Of a stretch of DNA of 64,000 bases, positions 1-11,019 are shown in pieces. The notes beneath the pieces are model-generated. The model was not told the DNA's origin, did not search any database, and was given only the letters and a program-made list of their open reading frames with translations. Source of the stretch: Ceratotherium simum simum (Eukaryota > Chordata > Mammalia > Perissodactyla > Rhinocerotidae); NCBI RefSeq assembly GCF_000283155.1, contig NW_004454210.1:6499766-6563765 (forward strand), given 5' to 3'. Numbering within the stretch: position 1 is the stretch's first letter; every line of letters starts with the position of its first letter. A program made the position numbers and the translations under genes.

Positions 1-611
1 GTACCCGGAGACCTCTGTCCACTGCAGGCCTTCACTGGGGAGGAGATGGCAAGTGAAGAGGCAGCAAAATGGACAACTGGTTTCTCACTCCAGGTCTCCT
101 ACGAAACAAAATTATATTCAGTTTCTTTATGCACAGACATGTGAACAATAATCATCACACAGAGAAGTTTTCTTTTACTCTCCATTTTGAAATAATAGCA
201 ATATGAGGTACTCAATCACCTGTACTGTGGGACAAAACAAATGTAAAGAGGTTTATTTTAAGAAGTTTTTAGGAGATTGCTTGTATTTTCTTACAGATTT
301 CTAAAGTGCATCAGGTCTTCTCAAGCGCTATGGCTAATTCTAAAACATCAGAAAATACAAAGACATTAATTTCCAAAGGAATGAGCCTTGAGCCATTTTC
401 TGTCCCTAGCATATTGAGCATTCTACCTTATAAGTGGTAAGTCAAAAGAGATCAGATTTGGCTGACAGCAAGGAAGCATTCTTGTATGAAAGGAGGAAGC
501 TAAGATAAGAATGAGTGTGAAAGACCAAAGCTGTAGAGATTACAAAGGGTTCTCTTGTCAAGTAAAAGGATGAGACCATACCTAACAACAGGCAGGTGTT
601 TTGTTTCACTG
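1..611. other. Unassigned intergenic DNA
   Basis: AT-rich single-copy-looking sequence. I see no repeat, exon or RNA signature. Confidence 0.4.
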
Positions 612-835
612 TTTAATAATAATCACAGCTAATATTTATATAGCACTTACCATGTGCCAGTCCTTGTTCTCAGAACTTATGCATTAGGTCATGGGATTGT
701 CACAGCAACCCGGTGAGATGGATACTCTTATTGTCCCCACTTTCCAGGTGAGAAAATTGAGGCACAAAGAGATTGAGCAATTCATCCACCATCAACATAA
801 CTAGAAATTGAACCCAGAGAATTTGGCTTTTGACT
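612..835 (-). repeat. MIR SINE (ancient, tRNA-derived)
   Basis: Reading the plus strand, the block runs from a degraded 'gctaatatttatatagcacttacc' end through 'catgtgccag', 'cacagcaacccggtgag', 'tattgtccccactttcc' and 'gagaaaattgaggcacaaag' to 'attgaacccagag'. This is the reverse complement of the MIR consensus order, so the element is on the minus strand. It is heavily diverged, as expected for a family active before the placental radiation. A short open frame at 808-1071 overlaps its end and is not a gene. Confidence 0.85.
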
Positions 836-1660
836 CGACACTAGGAGGAATTGCATTTAGCTATATTTTGTTCTTGTTGACTTTATTAATAGCAGATTCA
901 AACAGGATTTTAAAACTATTTGTTCTGAGTCAGAAACACGTCTTGTCCTTAATTCACACCTTGGGAAATTTTACTTTTAATTTCTTGGTTGTGCTTCCTT
1001 GTGGTCCAGATTATTTTCAAAAGTATAGTTGGAAGATAGAAAATAATTATGAATACTGGCTTACAGATTAGACAATTGCTTAATTTAGGCAAACTCAGGT
1101 CAATTTAAGGCTCCCGTATCTTTCTTGTGAAAATTTTACTTATTTTATATGTAAGAAGTTGTTTTTGTTCTTGTTGAACTCTGGGACTTAGAAATAGACA
1201 TATTTATTTAGTTTGGCCTAGATCTAGTATGTGTTGCTTGGTCTATTCTTCTTAGTTTATTGTATCTCTTAATCTTCTACACATGCAACCAGAGACCTCA
1301 GTGACGAGGGCATTGGAAAATTCTAAGCAAACAATAAATTCTGGCTACAAGATTCTCTATAAATGGAGCTTAATAAAATAATGCTTGGAAATGTGATGTT
1401 GGAATGATTTGATCTTTGTGAAGTCACCAAATTATACATTTCCAGTACTTGCCATAACTGGTAATATTTTTTTCTTATTGCCTGAAATATTTGTGATTGA
1501 TATATTGTACATGATAAAAACAAAATAGTTCCTTATTTTGGGAAGCAATTGTGATTCAATATTAGATGGTTCAAATAAACCTAGAAACCATGATGTTTTC
1601 CTCCTATTCCTGAAGCTTCAATTACTACTCATGGATCTTCTCTTTTCCTTGTATTGTCCA
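836..1660. other. Unassigned intergenic DNA
   Basis: AT-rich with no recognisable repeat or coding signal. The open frames here are short and lack codon structure. Confidence 0.4.
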
Positions 1661-1664
1661 AACA

Positions 1665-1850
1665 ATTTAGCCATTCAATAAGTATTTATTAAGTACTTAC
1701 TAAGCTCTAAGGACTGAGGAAACAACGGTTAGTCAGAGAGACATAACCACTGTACTCACAGAGCTGACTATCCAGAAGGGAAGAGGCAGTAACAATACAG
1801 CATGAAAGGCAGATGCACAGGATGCAATGGAAATGCATAAAGAGAACATA
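1665..1850. repeat. Ancient interspersed repeat, L2/MIR era
   Basis: The phrase 'cattcaataagtatttattaagtacttactaagctc' followed by 'gactgaggaaacaac' and 'cactgtactcacagagct' resembles the common mammalian '..aacaaatatttattgagcacctac..catggagctta' repeat. Divergence is too high for a firm family name. Confidence 0.45.
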
Positions 1851-2070
1851 CATATCAGAAGAAATACACCAAAATGTTGAAGCAGTTCCCCTTGAGCATT
1901 GGGACTTTGGTTAATTCTTTCAAATTAAATAATCTCTTTCAATGTCTCTTCCAAGTTTGATTTAATGGGCGAAAATATTTTTATAAAGGAAATTTTTAAA
2001 ACAGTATATTTTCAGTCTATTCAAATACTAAGTTTTAAGTCAATGTCAAAAATAATTTTTTACTAATGTC

Positions 2071-2366
2071 AAAAATAAATTTTCAGGGGCTGGCCCAGTG
2101 GCACAAGCGGTTGAGTGTGCGCGCTCCGCTTTGGCGGCCTGGGGTACACAGGTTCGGATCCTGAGCACGCACAGAGGCACTGCTTCGCAAGCCATGCTGT
2201 GGCAGCGTCCCATATAAAGTAGAGGAAGATGGGCATGGATGTTGGCTCAAGGTCATTCTTCCTCAACAAAAAAGAGGAGGATTGACACTGGATGTTAGCT
2301 CAGGGCTGATCTTCCTCACCAAAAATAAAATAAATAAATAAAATCATTTAAAAAAATAAATTTTCA
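2071..2366 (+). mobile_element. ERE-type SINE with target-site duplication
   Basis: The tRNA-derived SINE body starts with ggggctggcccagtgg at 2086 and has a B-box-like GGTTCGGATCC near 2152. The middle carries 'aagccatgctgtggcagcgtccc', then 'atataaagtagaggaagatggg' and two 'gatgtta/tgg-ctca' tail modules, ending in an AATAAA-rich tail near 2344. The direct repeat AAAAATAAATTTTCA flanks it exactly at 2071-2085 and 2352-2366, showing retroposition by the L1 machinery. It belongs to the sub-form without the 'ctactggggctttggg' segment. A minus-strand open frame at 2069-2269 is just SINE sequence. Confidence 0.95.
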
Positions 2367-2990
2367 TGTTTATTCTGTCATGAAGCATCATTTTTCAGGC
2401 AATGACGGTAGACTCCATTCAACCTAATTAAGCCACCATTGGCTGCCTCAGATAAATATCCTTCGGAATTTAAAAAGGTCTTAGTCAACCTTCATGTCCA
2501 CATTGCCCCTCCATGAGATTCCATCTACCACATTCTTCCTCCTCTCAACTTCATGAGCAGAAACTGAAGAATGTGAATGAAGTCACATGAAATTTTAGAA
2601 ACTCCATGAATTTATCCTCTGATTTTCTCTCCAGAATCTCTGATGTCAAGAATACCATTCATTTGTATAAGAGAAATCAACATGATTAGCACTTATAACA
2701 AGATAGAAAACCATGATTATGTCCAAAGACCAAGATGATTTGGAAGGAAGCCAACCTGAAGCAACAACCAGACCCTTTGCAGATACTCTGTTGTTCGTAT
2801 CTATTTGATAGGATTTTTTTCCAATCTGAAGGTAGAAGTTGTGGTCTTCATTTCTTTCTAGTGCTAAAAGTTAATCAAGAGTAACTTCTCCAAGTGTTAA
2901 ATACATTTTCCTCATAATAAAAGTAATAACATATGTTTATTAGGGAGAATTTATGAAGTCCAAGAAGTCCAGAAAAAGGTTAATAAAGAA
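2367..2990. other. Unassigned intergenic DNA
   Basis: Repeat-poor and AT-rich. I see no support for an exon or RNA gene. Confidence 0.4.
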
Positions 2991-2994
2991 AACA

Positions 2995-3270
2995 AAATCT
3001 CATATAATCCAACTGAGAAATGCCCACTTTCACCTTTGTCATTGTATAGTTGGTTTTATACCAGTTATACAGTATATCCTGCTTTTTTCATTTATCATTA
3101 TGTTGGAAGCAGGTCATCACTTTTTTAAAAAAATATTTTTCAAGACTTTATAATACTCTATTGAATGGATATATTACTTATTTAACTATTTACATTTCTT
3201 ATTTCCCTATAGTTAGATGGCTTCTATTATTTCCTTATTATGTTATAATGAACATTTTGCATTAAGAATA
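2995..3270 (-). repeat. Old L1M fragment (antisense), tentative
   Basis: The run around 'tataatactctattgaatggatatatta', 'tagttagatggcttc' and 'tgttataatgaacattttgcat' matches, with heavy divergence, the antisense reading of L1 3' regions ('attccattgtatgaatata..', '..ggttgtttcc..', '..aataatgctgcaatgaaca'). No reading frame survives. Confidence 0.45.
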
Positions 3271-3571
3271 ACTTATACAGACATTTAAAGGACTCAATAA
3301 TTATAAATCAAGATCAAACAAAAATTTGAAGACACTTGACACATGTTTCTATAGGTTATGAGCGACAAATTTTCCTTGGCTTCCCCCACCTTTATGGTGC
3401 TATTTTATGTGACCAACTAATTTAATGACACCTAGTGCATCAAACTTTTTGTTAGTGCATTAAACTTTTTTTCTATCTAATTACAAATCTATTTGTTTTA
3501 ATATTTATTAAATATTTATTTCACAAGTTCTTTAAGGGAACTTGTTTTTGCTTCTGTAGTGGAATATGTAT
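3271..3571. other. Unassigned AT-rich DNA with a small direct repeat
   Basis: Contains two near-identical 16-mers, GTGCATCAAACTTTTT and GTGCATTAAACTTTTT, about 21 bp apart at 3436-3472. Nothing else was recognised. Confidence 0.45.
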
Positions 3572-4090
3572 TAGTCATGTTTGCTGCATAACAAGTTACC
3601 CCAAACTTAACTTAAGACAACAGACATTTGTAATCTCACACAGTTTCTGTGTGTCAGGTATCCAGGCACAGCCTTGCTGGGCAATTCAGGTTCAAAGTCT
3701 CTCCTGAGGTTCTAGTCAAGCTATCAACCCGCTGTCATCTCAAGTGTGCTTCTAAGCTCACTGCCATAGTTGTTGGTGGGCCACAGTTCCTTACTGGCTT
3801 TGGGTGGAGATGTCTGTTTCTCATCTTGCAGGCCTCTCCACAGAGCTGCTCAGAGCATGGCAGCTGCTTCCCCCAGAGTGACAGATCCAAAAGAGACAGA
3901 ATGCCCAAACAGAAGCTACAGTCTTTTGTAACTTAATCATACCATCACTTCTATCATGTTCTATTGGTCACACAGACTAATCTCAGCACAATGTGGGAGA
4001 TGAGCACACAAGGGTGTGAATATCAAGAGAAGGGGATCATTTGGATTTTATATTGAATCCATAAAATCTTAGACACTGACTACCACATAG
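3572..4090 (-). mobile_element. Solo LTR of MaLR/MLT1 type (ERVL-MaLR fossil)
   Basis: On the plus strand it opens with 'ttagtcatgtttgctgcataacaagttac', followed by 'cacagtttctgtgtgtcagg', 'tgttggtgggccacagttcc', 'ggcctctccacagagctgctcagagcatggc' and 'ggggatcatttgg', and closes near 'cttagacactgactaccaca'. This is the reverse complement of a MaLR LTR, whose own ends read 'tgtggtaggca..' and '..gtaatttgttatgcagcaa'. It is about 515 bp with no internal viral genes. The plus-strand open frame at 3649-3936 is LTR sequence. The exact MLT1 subfamily is uncertain. Confidence 0.72.
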
Positions 4091-4119
4091 AGCAATTATT
4101 AGGAGGACCCAAAACATGT

Positions 4120-4590
4120 ATGTAATAATCTTCTGTCAAAAACTTCTTCATGTGCTGCTATTCAGAAAAGAGTTTACCATCACCTAGCAGATTTGAATAT
4201 TCACATATCCTACAACTGAGCAACTCCACTCCTAAATTTAACTTCCTAAAGAGTCTTTCAGTCTTTCATGTGTACCCCAGGGCATATGTACAAGAATGTC
4301 CCATGAAGCAGTGTTTGCAATAGCAATCTATCGATAACAGTCCAGATGCCCATCAATAGAAAAAAAAAAGAAATTGTGGGGTGTTGATATAGTAAAATGC
4401 TATACAGCTATGAAACTGAATGAACCAGAGCTACAGCGAACTCTAAGGAACTGACAACGTTTTATTTTTTAATCTGGCTTGGTGAGTACATAGGTGTTCA
4501 CCTCATTTTTTTAAATCTACATAAATGTTTTTACACTCTTCTATAGGTATGATATATTTCAAAACAAAGTAAATGAGAAAAAGCACATTG
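4120..4590 (+). repeat. L1M 3'-terminal fragment (sense)
   Basis: Shows the L1 3' order 'caactgagcaactccactcctaa', 'tgtacaagaatgtccc', 'agcagtgtttgcaatagcaa', 'gatgcccatcaatag', 'gctatacagctatgaaactgaatgaacc' and later 'ggtgagtacataggtgttcacctcatt'. This matches the sense strand of old L1 3' ends. It is strongly mutated and carries no usable ORF2. Confidence 0.75.
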
Positions 4591-4632
4591 TACAGTGAAA
4601 ATATTTCGATAATACTTTCAATAAGAAAACAG

Positions 4633-4885
4633 TAGTTAACACATATTAAGTGCTTACTATGTGACAGGCACTGTGATAATCAAGCTGAGTGATTTTGTTT
4701 TCATTTAATTGTCACAACAGGTAGACGGTAAATATTATTCTTTTTCTTCTTCATTTGCCAGATGAGAAAATTTAAACTTATAGAAATGAAAACATTGGCC
4801 CAAGGTCACACAACCAGCACGTCATGGAGCTGGGATTCGAGCCCAGGCAGGACAATTCTGGAGCCAACCATCCTAATAGCTAAGT
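4633..4885 (-). repeat. MIR SINE
   Basis: Plus-strand order 'ttaagtgcttactatgtgacaggcactgtg', 'taattgtcacaacag', 'gccagatgagaaaat', 'cccaaggtcacacaacca', 'gggattcgagcccaggca' is the classic MIR in reverse orientation. It is nearly full length. Confidence 0.92.
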
Positions 4886-5129
4886 TAAAACTAGCGTTTG
4901 TGCCTAGATTTAGCTTCATGTGTGAAATGACAAAGTGAAATGCTAAACTGCTTAATTAAGTGTTGGAATGATATCTGAATGGATAACTAGTCCTCGCACA
5001 GGTTAATGGGCCAACTCTCACCACCTCTCAAGGCTCTCCCATCTCTCTCCACTGTTCTCTGATGATGAAATACCTCAACTTTCTATTAGAATTCCAGGTA
5101 CCTCTCTTGTAAACATCAACCAATTAATA

Positions 5130-5372
5130 GGGCACATTTACTGAGCAACTACTACAAGTTAGGCACTCATCTAATTGCATAGATGCGTTAACTCATTGGA
5201 TCCTTACAACCACTCTCTATGGCGGATGTTGCTATGATACTCATTTTACAGATGAGAAAACAGGCCCCGAAAAAATTGTTCCCAAGACTTACAGAGCTTG
5301 TGAGTGGCAGTGCCAGGATTTAAACCCAGGCATTCTGGCTCCTGTGATCGTAATCACTAATATACTGTCTCC
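5130..5372 (-). repeat. MIR SINE
   Basis: 'tttactgagcaactactacaagttaggcac', 'ggatccttacaaccactc', 'actcattttacagatgagaaaac', 'gtgagtggcagtgccaggatttaaacccaggc' and 'aatatactgtctccc' give a near-complete MIR in reverse orientation. Confidence 0.9.
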
Positions 5373-5744
5373 CATGATATATTATGCTTAGACTGAGGGC
5401 AGATCAGGAAAAAACTGGCTCCTTTTCTAACGAAATGTATCAAATATAGAGAACTCAGTGATGTTCTAAAGAATTTCCATTATCAAATATTCTTAAGGTG
5501 TCAGAAAAATGTAACGTGTAATATGTTTACTAGGAAGATATATGACGGCTTTATCTTGGAGACAGTAAGAACAATATAATCGCACTTGAGTTTTTAATTT
5601 AATATTGTTGCAAGTTCACTGTCTTGATCATCTTAAGCTAACAAGAGTTAATTCAGCTAGTTAACAGCATCATGAGCATTTGATTCACAATTACTTTAAG
5701 TCATTTTTTAGGAGTGAGGAATGATATTTTATATATTAATCTAA
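5373..5744. other. Unassigned intergenic DNA
   Basis: AT-rich. No repeat or gene signal recognised. Confidence 0.4.
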
Positions 5745-6350
5745 ATTTGGTGGGCTCCCACTATACGTGAGGCCCTAGAACAAAAGATATCAAGTAGAAA
5801 AAGACACAGTCTGCCCCCAGGAGTCCACAGCCTAGTGGTAGACAAATAATTACAGTGCATATAATTACTATTCAATATGTAAGGTTCTAAAACAGAATAC
5901 GCTCTAGAAGTGACCGACTCGATTTATGCTGCCCTGAAAAGTAGGTGACTTTTGAACTGAGCCATGCAAGATAAGTGCACTTCACTAGATGGAAATGGAA
6001 AGGAAGGGCATTCCTGGTAGAGGGCACAGCACGGTCAAAAGTCTGGAGGCATAAAAGAATGTCACATGTATAATTTTTTGCTGCCAGAGTGCAAATTGCT
6101 TAGGGGAACATGGTGGAAAATGACCCTGGAAAGGCCAGTTGGCATATTATGAAGGCTTTTGCCTGACTCAGTAGTTAGACTTGAGGGCAATAGGGAGTCT
6201 TAAAGATTTGTAAACAAGAGAGTATCATGTTTATTATTTTATGATGATAACTCTGGTGGAGTGAGGAGGCTGGAGTACAGAAGGGAGAGCCTGTCTACAG
6301 AGACGCCAGAGTGAAGGCCATGTTAACAGTCCAGTTAAGCAATAAGGAGA
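5745..6350. repeat. Ancient interspersed repeat, family unresolved
   Basis: Phrases such as 'gtctgcccccaggagtccacagcctagt', 'gaaagggcattcctggtagagggcacagca' and 'aactctggtggagtgaggaggctgga' resemble the widespread mammalian repeat that reads '..gagcttacattctagtgg.. gcattccaggcagagggaacagca.. tcactctggctgct'. It is about 600 bp, very diverged and noncoding. Confidence 0.5.
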
Positions 6351-6384
6351 GTGTGAACTAGACTACCTTGTAAAATCAGTGCTA

Positions 6385-6531
6385 TTTCAGACCCCATTTT
6401 ACAAATGAGACAGTGAAGGCAAGGGAATAAAGTAACTTTTCTGACGCTGCACAGCTGGTAAACAGGAGCCAGGATTCAAACCCAGATATTGAGACTATGA
6501 GCCCCCTTCACATATCACTGCTTTGCCAGGC
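6385..6531 (-). repeat. MIR SINE, partial
   Basis: 'ccccattttacaaatgagacagtgaaggc', 'ctgcacagctggtaaacaggagccaggattcaaacccag' is the MIR core in reverse orientation. The outer end is missing. Confidence 0.82.
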
Positions 6532-6892
6532 TGGCTGATGATCAAGGTAGGTGAGATGGAAGAGAGCTGAGGCAGCTAGAGGGCCTTTAGCTTGGACTAC
6601 TGAGTGGAGTGGAGGGTGCCCCCAGCAAACAACACATGGATCACAGAGGTGAGGCAGGCCAGCTGAGGAATGAACGAGTTCAGTCTCAGACATGAGGTCC
6701 AGGAGGTCTGTGAGAGCCAGGCCAGGACGCCAGGACTGTTGAAAATGCCAGGACTAGACTTCACGAGAGGTGTGGGCTGGAGAAAATCAACTCAGACATG
6801 GAATATCACTGCTAAATAGACACCATTCCACCCAAGACCTCATCCTGAAGCGGCAGAACTGGAGACCACAAGAGGCAGCTCAGAAGAGAGCT
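6532..6892. other. Unassigned intergenic DNA
   Basis: Moderately GC-rich purine-leaning DNA. The short minus-strand open frame at 6508-6693 starts in the preceding MIR and has no coding features. Confidence 0.35.
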
Positions 6893-7120
6893 CTGGGGCC
6901 AGACTCACGTGCAAATTCTGGGCTTAGGTGAATGTTCTCGGATAAGTTTCTTCACTTCTCAAACCAGAGTTTTTCATTTATAAATGGAGACCGTAATACT
7001 TCATTTGCCATGTTGTTGTAAGGATTAAAATTAGTACATATCTAAAGCACCAAGTACATTGCTTTCCAAAAGTAAGTGCTCAATAAATGGTAATAATTAT
7101 TATTATCATTACTATCATTT
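6893..7120 (+). repeat. MIR SINE
   Basis: Forward MIR order: 'gagctctggggccagactcac', 'ttcttcacttctcaaacc', 'catttataaatggagaccgtaatac', 'gttgtaaggattaaa', 'agtgctcaataaatggtaataattatt'. Confidence 0.9.
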
Positions 7121-8130
7121 AAGGAATTTGTTGAAGATGAAGCTAGAGTGTAGAAAAGGCTCTGGGCTGCCAGCCCAATTACTCTCTTGGCAATTTTTCC
7201 CATAAAATTCTCTTACTTACATGGAATTTTCACTAATTTTCAACCCAAGGAAAGAAGCTCTTTTGAGGAACATGAATTGGCCTTTTTTTAAACATCCATT
7301 CTCTATTAGCCAAAAGAAAAACCTAGAGAAATCAGATAGAGATGATATATATGTATATGTGATAAAATATAAAATATTGATTGAAAACAAATCAAGTGCC
7401 ACATTTTCCTAGTGTCTTAAGTGACAAAGGCAAATTTGTGGTGTGGCTCATTGCATCTGAGGAGAATCAGGGCAGAGGAGCAACAGAAAGCATGTCCTCA
7501 GCCATGGGCATCTTGCTCTTGGTTTTCGATTACAACAATATCTGTGTTCACAGGGGCACATCTCCCAAGAAGGATGGTCTTTCAGGAGTCACAGACAATT
7601 TTGACATCTAAAAATCCAACAGAAAAGACTTGGACTTGGGAATAAAGTAGAAGCCTTGAAGACTAAAGGATATGTAACAATTTATTCATCACACTGTCAT
7701 TCCCAGCTCCTACAGACATATTTTTCTTGGGGACAATGTGGTGACTAACAACATGGTTATTTAGTCAAAGACCTTGGGTTTAAAAAATTACAGTAGAGAC
7801 GAATTTCTGGTAAAAGGATTCCAATTCACATCTCATACAGACACACACAACACTCACACCACATACACAAAGTTCAAAACACAAACAAATACACTTAAGA
7901 GGAAAAAAGGACCTTGGAAATAAATGAAATTTATTGTTTAATTTGATTGCCTCTAAGATAATATGTTCGGTAAGGATGTGAGTATGAGCAATGTGGAAAA
8001 GTTAAAAAAAGAATGAAGAGGAAGCAGTGCCAACCTCATCCGTTAGAAATAAGGAAAGATGTTTCCAAACAAAAATCTTTTTTCCCTCACCACTAAAGAT
8101 TCTTGGCCTTTTCAGTTCTCCTCTGTGAGC
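7121..8130. other. Unassigned DNA with a short CA-rich tract
   Basis: Holds a degenerate CA-rich stretch at about 7838-7890. Overlapping short open frames on both strands at 7217-7645 have no recognisable domain. Confidence 0.4.
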
Positions 8131-8169
8131 AAGGCTGTGGAGTGTCAGACTCTGCTGGTTCTCGCTCCT

Positions 8170-8235
8170 TCCATGCCCCCGCCCCTACCTGCTCTTATCT
8201 GAATATATAAGCCTGCCCTTTGCTCAGATTTATGG
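8170..8235 (+). promoter_or_regulatory. Promoter-like cluster: GC box, GATA word, TATA box
   Basis: A GC-box-like GCCCCCGCCCC at 8175-8185 is followed by TTATCT (a reverse GATA word) at 8195-8200 and TATATAAG at 8204-8211. An initiator-like TCAGATT lies at 8224-8230. The order is sensible for a core promoter in a window that is otherwise poor in GC boxes. The spacing from TATA to the initiator adenine, about 22 bp, is shorter than the usual 28-32 bp. No open reading frame or known transcript follows that I can recognise. It may be an enhancer or a chance cluster. Confidence 0.25.
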
Positions 8236-8923
8236 GTCAGGCCAGGCCTGTGTGTATTTACAGTGTTCTGACCTGAAGACCCTGGGCTGCAGGAGAAGAG
8301 GAGGAAACCGGGCCCATTCCATAAACAGAGACAGATATGAGGGGGAGGTAAAAGGCTTTGCTAGCACTTAACATTTTTAACTATTTGGCCAAGCTTAAGA
8401 ATTAGCGATTAGATTAGAGTAAAAAAAACACGAGACGTGGGTGCAGACTTGGGGGGAGAAAACTGTGTATTTTCGCTTTAGTATAGTTACTTGGAGGTTC
8501 TAGGTTGGGGAGTGGGAGTAGGGTCAAATTTAATGTGGAAGGTCTAAAAGAAAATTGATAAGTCAGATACAGAGGGAGCTATAAAATGCTTTGGGGAGGC
8601 AGAGGGTCTACAAAGATGAGGATATAAACAACATTTAATAAGTTAGAAAATTTCTCGAACCACAAGTTAAGCTCCTCGTGTGAAGCAAGACTACTTGCAG
8701 TTTTTAAACTGTAATTGGTTATAGAAGAAAACTCTCCCGCTCCATGCTTAGACGAGAACACATTGCCATAATGTACCAAAACCCAATAAATTTTGAGTTG
8801 AAATATTTTTCTCAGGGCCTGATGGCCCACTTGAAAGCAATTCCACTTGCAAACAGGGCTTCTTGGTAAATGGGCCACGCCTGTGCGAAGTGACTGGTAC
8901 ATGCACCAGTTCAAATGGGAAGT
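8236..8923. other. Unassigned intergenic DNA
   Basis: No repeat recognised. A 111-codon minus-strand open frame at 8579-8914 has no domain and an unremarkable composition. Confidence 0.35.
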
Positions 8924-9262
8924 AAAGAGCAGTTGAGGGGCCGGCCCCGTGGCTTAGCAGTTAAGTGCTTGCGCTCCGCTACTGGCGGCCCGGGTTCAGA
9001 TCACGGACTGGCACCGACGCCCTGCTTGTCCCGCCACGCTGAGGCAGCGTCTCACATACAGCAGCTAGAGGGATGCGCAACTATGACATACAACTATCTA
9101 CTGGGGCTTTGGGGAGAAAAAGGGGAAGAAGAAAAAAAAAAAGGAGGCAGATTGGCAATAGATGTTAGCTCAGGGCCGGTCTTCCTCAGCAGAAAGAGGA
9201 GGATTGGCATGGATGTTAGGGCTGATATTCCTCACACACACACAAAAAAAAAGAGCAGTTGA
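8924..9262 (+). mobile_element. ERE SINE, extended form, with target-site duplication
   Basis: Body starts at 8937 with ggggccggccccgtggctta (A-box region), has a mutated B box, GGTTCAGATC, near 8995, and carries 'ctatgacatacaactatctactggggctttgggg' near 9080-9115. An A-rich run follows, then two copies of the 'ggaggattggca..gatgttagctcaggg..cttcctca' tail module, ending in CA/A repeats. The 13-bp direct repeat AAAGAGCAGTTGA occurs exactly at 8924-8936 and 9250-9262. A 115-codon plus-strand open frame across this interval is SINE sequence. Confidence 0.95.
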
Positions 9263-9800
9263 ATCTTGAGCAGTGCTTGGCACCCAAAAACTGATCCCCT
9301 CCTCACCAGGGCTGCATCTTTGTGCACGGGCAAAATATAAAAGCACAACTTCTCTTTGGGCTATTCTCAAATAATCTACTTGCTGGGAAAACTTGAGTTC
9401 ATGGGAAAAACTGACCTACCAATTGACTAAATTAGAGATAATTCAGCATCATAAGGAAAGGCAACAATATTCATTGGGGACTTCAAAAGCAAAGCAACTG
9501 GACAACATAGTAAGTGAATCGTCTGCAAATCAATTTACATTGCAATAGAGCAAAGAGCTGTGATGGACATGATGTAAGCTGTGATTGGAGAATTTGTGAA
9601 ATATCATTGAATTGTTTCTTTTTGCTCATTTTAATGTAAAGCAATCATGTTGCCGTGATGTTACCTGTTAAATCATCTGTGATGATGATATTGTTTGGAA
9701 TTTTTGGTTTTAACTAAGATATGTTCTGGGTAGTGAAGAGTGTTATTATTTCAGCCCATTCTAAATGGATTTATGTGACTTGGATTGAATCATCACTAAT
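9263..9800. other. Unassigned intergenic DNA
   Basis: AT-rich. No exon or repeat recognised. Confidence 0.4.
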
Positions 9801-9804
9801 AATT

Positions 9805-9885
9805 GCATGAGAAAACACATGTGCTTAGCACTGTGTGTGGCACTTCATAAATGTTAACTTGTTTATTAGTGTTATAGTATTATTA
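9805..9885 (+). repeat. Possible MIR 3' end fragment
   Basis: 'tgtgcttagcactgtgtgtggcacttcataaatgttaa' is similar to the MIR 3' end ('gcttagcacagtgcctggcaca..ctcaataaatg'). It is short and diverged. It is the last transposon trace I can see before a gap of about 18 kb. Confidence 0.45.
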
Positions 9886-10459
9886 AAATTCTTAGTCGAA
9901 AATCAAAAGTAAAATTAATTCTACAACTGAACTTTGAAAAAATTTATAATACAAAATGCACATGAATGCACTTTCTTTTCCATACATGTTTAAAATTTAA
10001 CATAAAATTCAGAGCAGTGGTGCTAAAGAAGGCATTTGGTTATCAGTGCAAGCTGACTACATAACAGTGAAAACTTTGTCGCAAAAACCCATGACTGCAA
10101 AAGGGCTACCATAACAAGTTTGCAATACTAAAGTAAAATGAAATACATAATATTCTAGGAAATTAATTTTTTATTGCTATCATTTTTGAACTTTACTCTA
10201 AAATAACGAAATTTCTGCTTTGTAAATAATGCATGCTCAAAACAGATGCAAGGCATGAGGAGTATTTAGGAGGAATTTTGGGACTATTACATCGCAGCTA
10301 AAATGCTTTCCCGTGTCATCTTTGTTGAGATCCATTTGCGGGTGAACTAATTTCTGTCTCTACCATGGTGTGAATCGCAGCAACAGTGGGTTCAGATGTA
10401 ACCATTTAGGAGCAGAGGCCTAGCTCAGTGTGCCAGAAAAAAAAAGGAAAAAAACACGC

Positions 10460-10800
10460 ACCACAAAGAACATTGAGATGAATGGCTCTATTTTATGAGC
10501 CATAAAAGTTTTATTCATCTTGACACTGAAACAGGTTTAGGCAGTGAGTTGACACGCCTTAAATAAATAAGTGGAATTAATTCCCCAGCCCTTGAAACAA
10601 TAGCAGCATGCATGTAGCATGGAGAAATGCCCCATTGTTTCCTGTGGCTGCCTGATATTGATATTATTTGTGTTTTTCTGTGCTGCTGCCTCAGGGGCCT
10701 GGTTGATCCACTTCAGATTCATCCCCTGTTTTATTAGAGGTTGAAAAAGGTTCAAGACCTGTTTGTACCACAGCTCCCACCGACAGCTAAGGAACCAGTT
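10460..10800. promoter_or_regulatory. Candidate conserved noncoding element A
   Basis: Repeat-free block without a credible open frame. It contains a perfect 7-bp inverted repeat (ATGGCTC at 10482-10488, GAGCCAT at 10497-10503) with an AT-only 8-bp spacer. CATAAAA and TTTTATTC words follow, of the kind bound by HOX/CDX-type factors, and then AATTAATT. The enhancer assignment is inference from texture and position. I cannot measure conservation. Confidence 0.3.
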
Positions 10801-11019
10801 TGGCGTCTGGTTTGTCTGTTGTTTTACTGCTGACCTTCAAATCAACTTTAACCCTTGACCTCCGGAGGCATCTATCATGACAAGAGGCTGTTTAACACAA
10901 ATGGTACCCATTTATAGGGGAAGAGACTCAGAAGATTTCCTTTTTATGAAGAATTTAGTTTTTCACCCCTCTTTTCTCAGTCACCACAGGTGAAATCCCT
11001 CTTAGCAGCTGGCTTATGA

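Noticed and set aside
3572..4090. Possible endogenous retrovirus with genes
   Set aside because: Only a solo LTR is visible here and at 52612-52990 and 56648-57118. No gag, pol or env sequence adjoins them.
8915..9262. 115-codon plus-strand open frame
   Set aside because: It begins 22 bp before the ERE SINE at 8937 and runs to its downstream target-site repeat, so it is almost entirely SINE sequence. The frames at 2069-2269, 48779-48961, 61798-61986 and 63386-63646 are also SINE-derived.
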